From positions 1 through 8,069 of the forward strand of contig JALWLR010000016.1 of the NCBI GenBank assembly GCA_027084065.1: a DNA stretch of 8,069 nt, in the 5' to 3' direction. Position numbers and translations under genes: made by a program. Each line of letters starts with the position of its first letter. Positions within the stretch are counted from its first letter, which is position 1. The notes under the pieces were generated by a model. That model made no database searches and was not told where the DNA came from. It saw nothing but the letters and a program-made list of their open reading frames with translations. Below are positions 6,443 through 8,069 of this stretch, in pieces. The DNA is from Helicobacteraceae bacterium. GTDB lineage: Bacteria; Campylobacterota; Campylobacteria; Campylobacterales; Sulfurimonadaceae.

Positions 6443-7593
6443 AAATTCAAGAAAAACTTTCAAAAGCAAAAGCCAAACTACTTGTCGATTCTCCAGCGTA
6501 TGGACGAATTGTGGGGAGAATGGCGTTTATCCAAAACGATGACATTCAAAACTGCATAAGTGACGGAAGTCGCTTTGAATACAACGACGATTTTTTGTCT
6601 GAGTGTACGCAAGAGGAGTTACACTTTGCACTCTCACATGCAGCACTCCATGCTGTTTTAAAGCATGCCGGTAGAAAGAAAAGGCGTGCAAACTATCTTT
6701 GGCAACTTGCTACCGACTATGCCATCAGCTCCATGCTCAAAGAGAGCGGTCACACTCTGCCCGATTTTGCGCGTTATCAAAAGCGGTTTGACGGTTTGTA
6801 TGCCGAGGAGATTTATGAAATTCTCAAAGATGAGATAAAAAACGAGGAGTTCAGCGACGACGAGGAGCTCGATACCGGTTTTAACGAAACGAACAAGCAG
6901 CAGCAAAAAAGCCAACCAAACCCACCCTCACAAAACCAAAACAAGAAAAATGAAGATGAGTATAAAATGGAAGCAGAGCTTGAAGAGAAGCTGGAGCAAA
7001 AGTTCATAGAACAGCTGCTTGAGGAGTTCGATGATGAAATGCCAGAAGCGATAAAACGTCATTTGAAGCTCAAAGCTCCCTCAAAAACCCCGTGGAGGTC
7101 GCATCTAAGAAACGCTATGATGCGCTATGCGAAAAATGACTACTCTCTCTACCCTCCAAGTAAAAAACTGCTCTATGAGGGCATCTATCTGCCCAGCCTT
7201 CGAAATGAAGAGCTGCACTTGTGCATTGTTGTCGACACCTCCGGCTCTATCGATGATGCACTGTTAGATACATTTTTGAGTGAAGTTGCGGCTGTTTTGT
7301 TGCATGTACCCGCATACAGCATCGACTTCATCGCTGCAGACGACCATGTTCGAGAGCATATACGACTACAAAAAGGAGCACCTTTTCCTCAGTTTCTCAC
7401 AGGAGGTTGTGGTACAGACTTTCGTGTCGTTTTTGAGTATATCAAAGAAAAAAGTCTAGATCCCGATTTATTGCTCTATTTTACCGATATGCAAGGGTTT
7501 TTTCCAAAATCGTCTCCCTCTTATGAGGTAGTGTGGGTAACGCACAATGCACAAAAAACACCTTTTGGACGGGTTTTGGAGATTAGAAACTAA
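6439..7593 (+). CDS. DUF2201-type protein: degenerate metallopeptidase-like N-domain plus C-terminal VWA domain
   Basis: The 384-residue protein is the likely VWA partner of the preceding ATPase. Residues 1-130 match the putative metallopeptidase domain of the DUF2201 family (ELHFALSHAALHAVLKHAGR, then WQLATDYAIS and FDGLYAEEIYEIL). The expected HExxH reads H67-A-A-L-H71, so the two His ligands remain but the catalytic Glu is Ala. Residues about 133-175 form an acidic, Gln/Asn-rich linker, probably flexible. A charged helical segment with KTPWRSHLR follows. The VWA domain covers about 258-384 with a full MIDAS: DTSGS at 266-270, Thr326 in CGTDF, and Asp350 in YFTDMQG, so metal-dependent partner binding is expected. 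No signal peptide is seen. No Shine-Dalgarno precedes the ATG; translation probably depends on coupling through the ATGA overlap. The last 11 bp overlap the convergent outer-membrane gene. Confidence 0.85.
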   Translation: MKIQEKLSKAKAKLLVDSPAYGRIVGRMAFIQNDDIQNCISDGSRFEYNDDFLSECTQEELHFALSHAALHAVLKHAGRKKRRANYLWQLATDYAISSMLKESGHTLPDFARYQKRFDGLYAEEIYEILKDEIKNEEFSDDEELDTGFNETNKQQQKSQPNPPSQNQNKKNEDEYKMEAELEEKLEQKFIEQLLEEFDDEMPEAIKRHLKLKAPSKTPWRSHLRNAMMRYAKNDYSLYPPSKKLLYEGIYLPSLRNEELHLCIVVDTSGSIDDALLDTFLSEVAAVLLHVPAYSIDFIAADDHVREHIRLQKGAPFPQFLTGGCGTDFRVVFEYIKEKSLDPDLLLYFTDMQGFFPKSSPSYEVVWVTHNAQKTPFGRVLEIRN

Positions 7594-8069
7594 AGCCAAC
7601 GGCAAATTTGATCTGATTTTCGTTTGCGGTAACAAAGGAGTTGTCGTTGTGATAGTAGGCAAGCGAGATGGGAATTGGTCCCATGGAGTTTAGAAGCACA
7701 ATGTCTGCGCGTAGGGAGAGCATGTATTCATTGACGCTCTGGGCGGCATTTTCAAAGCGTTTGAGTTCGTAGCGGCGGTAGCGTACACTCAGTGCTTCTC
7801 TTTGCAAGGAGAGAGGAAAGGTAAAGCGGTAGAAGGAGAAGTTGAGTGTTTTATCGACTCGTCCTTCGACGTAGCCGGCTAAACGGAAGTAACCATAGCC
7901 GTCTATAGTAGGCATTGTAAGTGTCGCGACATCTTTTTGTACTGCCATGTTCGAGCATGCCAAATCCATTCCATACGCATCCCCGCTGCTTTGTACCTTT
8001 ACGCCGCGGTTGTTTTTATAAGCATCAAATTCACTCGTATCGCCACTGCTGTAGCTGAGTTTCGCACCT
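7583..8069 (-). CDS. Probable outer-membrane beta-barrel protein, C-terminal part, 5' end beyond window
   Basis: The frame on the minus strand stays open to the window edge, giving 161 visible residues before the TAA. The ATG at 7969 is not preferred as the start because coding-like sequence continues upstream of it (for example FDAYKNNRGVKVQSSGDAYG). The protein shows short alternating polar/hydrophobic stretches typical of beta strands (GYFRLAGYVEGRV, LNFSFYRFTFPLSL, SVRYRRYEL, PISLAYYHND) and ends IKFAVGFSF. A C-terminal Phe on an amphipathic strand is the usual recognition signal for barrel insertion by BamA. No known porin family is recognised. Its stop overlaps the end of the VWA gene by 11 bp in convergent orientation. 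A connection to that operon is not implied. Confidence 0.6.
   Translation of the reverse strand, partial: GAKLSYSSGDTSEFDAYKNNRGVKVQSSGDAYGMDLACSNMAVQKDVATLTMPTIDGYGYFRLAGYVEGRVDKTLNFSFYRFTFPLSLQREALSVRYRRYELKRFENAAQSVNEYMLSLRADIVLLNSMGPIPISLAYYHNDNSFVTANENQIKFAVGFSF

Noticed and set aside
2026..7310. Frequent TGCATGTA-like words scattered through the window, considered as a regulatory or uptake motif.
   Set aside because: They fall inside coding regions at codons such as Cys, Ala, His and Met in different frames, with variable flanks and no spacing pattern.
4137..7593. Naming the operon as norQD, cbbQO or ravA-viaA.
   Set aside because: Client genes are absent, the VWA protein is of the DUF2201 type and a repeat protein is added, so a specific name is not supported.
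7583..7969. A complete 128-residue protein starting at the ATG at 7969.
   Set aside because: The same frame continues without a stop to the window edge with plausible beta-strand-like sequence, so the ATG is probably internal.

Overview
The window is an ordinary-looking chromosomal stretch of a Gram-negative bacterium. An outer-membrane barrel, periplasmic sensor domains, moderate-to-low GC, Lys/Glu-rich proteins, TATAAT boxes without a clear -35 and a protein style typical of Sulfurimonas/Sulfurovum-like genomes all suggest Campylobacterota (former Epsilonproteobacteria). The taxonomic call is an inference from protein style, not from a marker gene. No tRNA, rRNA, CRISPR array, insertion sequence or phage gene is visible, and coding density is very high.

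Layout: (1) positions 1-743, plus strand, the C-terminal end of a hybrid sensor kinase (receiver plus Hpt domains), cut by the window edge. (2) 789-1781, plus strand, purM, with its own -10 box and Shine-Dalgarno. (3) 1778-4036, minus strand, a membrane-anchored diguanylate cyclase with two different periplasmic binding-protein domains, tail-to-tail with purM by 4 bp. (4) A 100-bp divergent intergenic region, 4037-4136. (5) 4137-7593, plus strand, a tightly coupled three-gene operon (two ATGA overlaps): a helical repeat protein with a possible BRCT-like N-terminus, a MoxR-type AAA+ ATPase, and a DUF2201-type protein with a degenerate metallopeptidase motif plus an intact VWA/MIDAS domain. (6) 7583-8069, minus strand, the C-terminal part of a probable outer-membrane beta-barrel protein, tail-to-tail with the operon by 11 bp.

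How they work together: the hybrid kinase and the diguanylate cyclase are independent signal-transduction proteins and purM is housekeeping purine synthesis. The most interesting unit is the 4137-7593 operon. MoxR ATPase plus VWA protein pairs (RavA-ViaA, NorQ-NorD, CbbQ-CbbO) usually act as chaperone-like remodelling machines. Here the VWA subunit carries a pseudo-metallopeptidase head (HAALH in place of HExxH), and the first gene supplies a large repeat protein that may be the target adaptor. The substrate cannot be told from the sequence.
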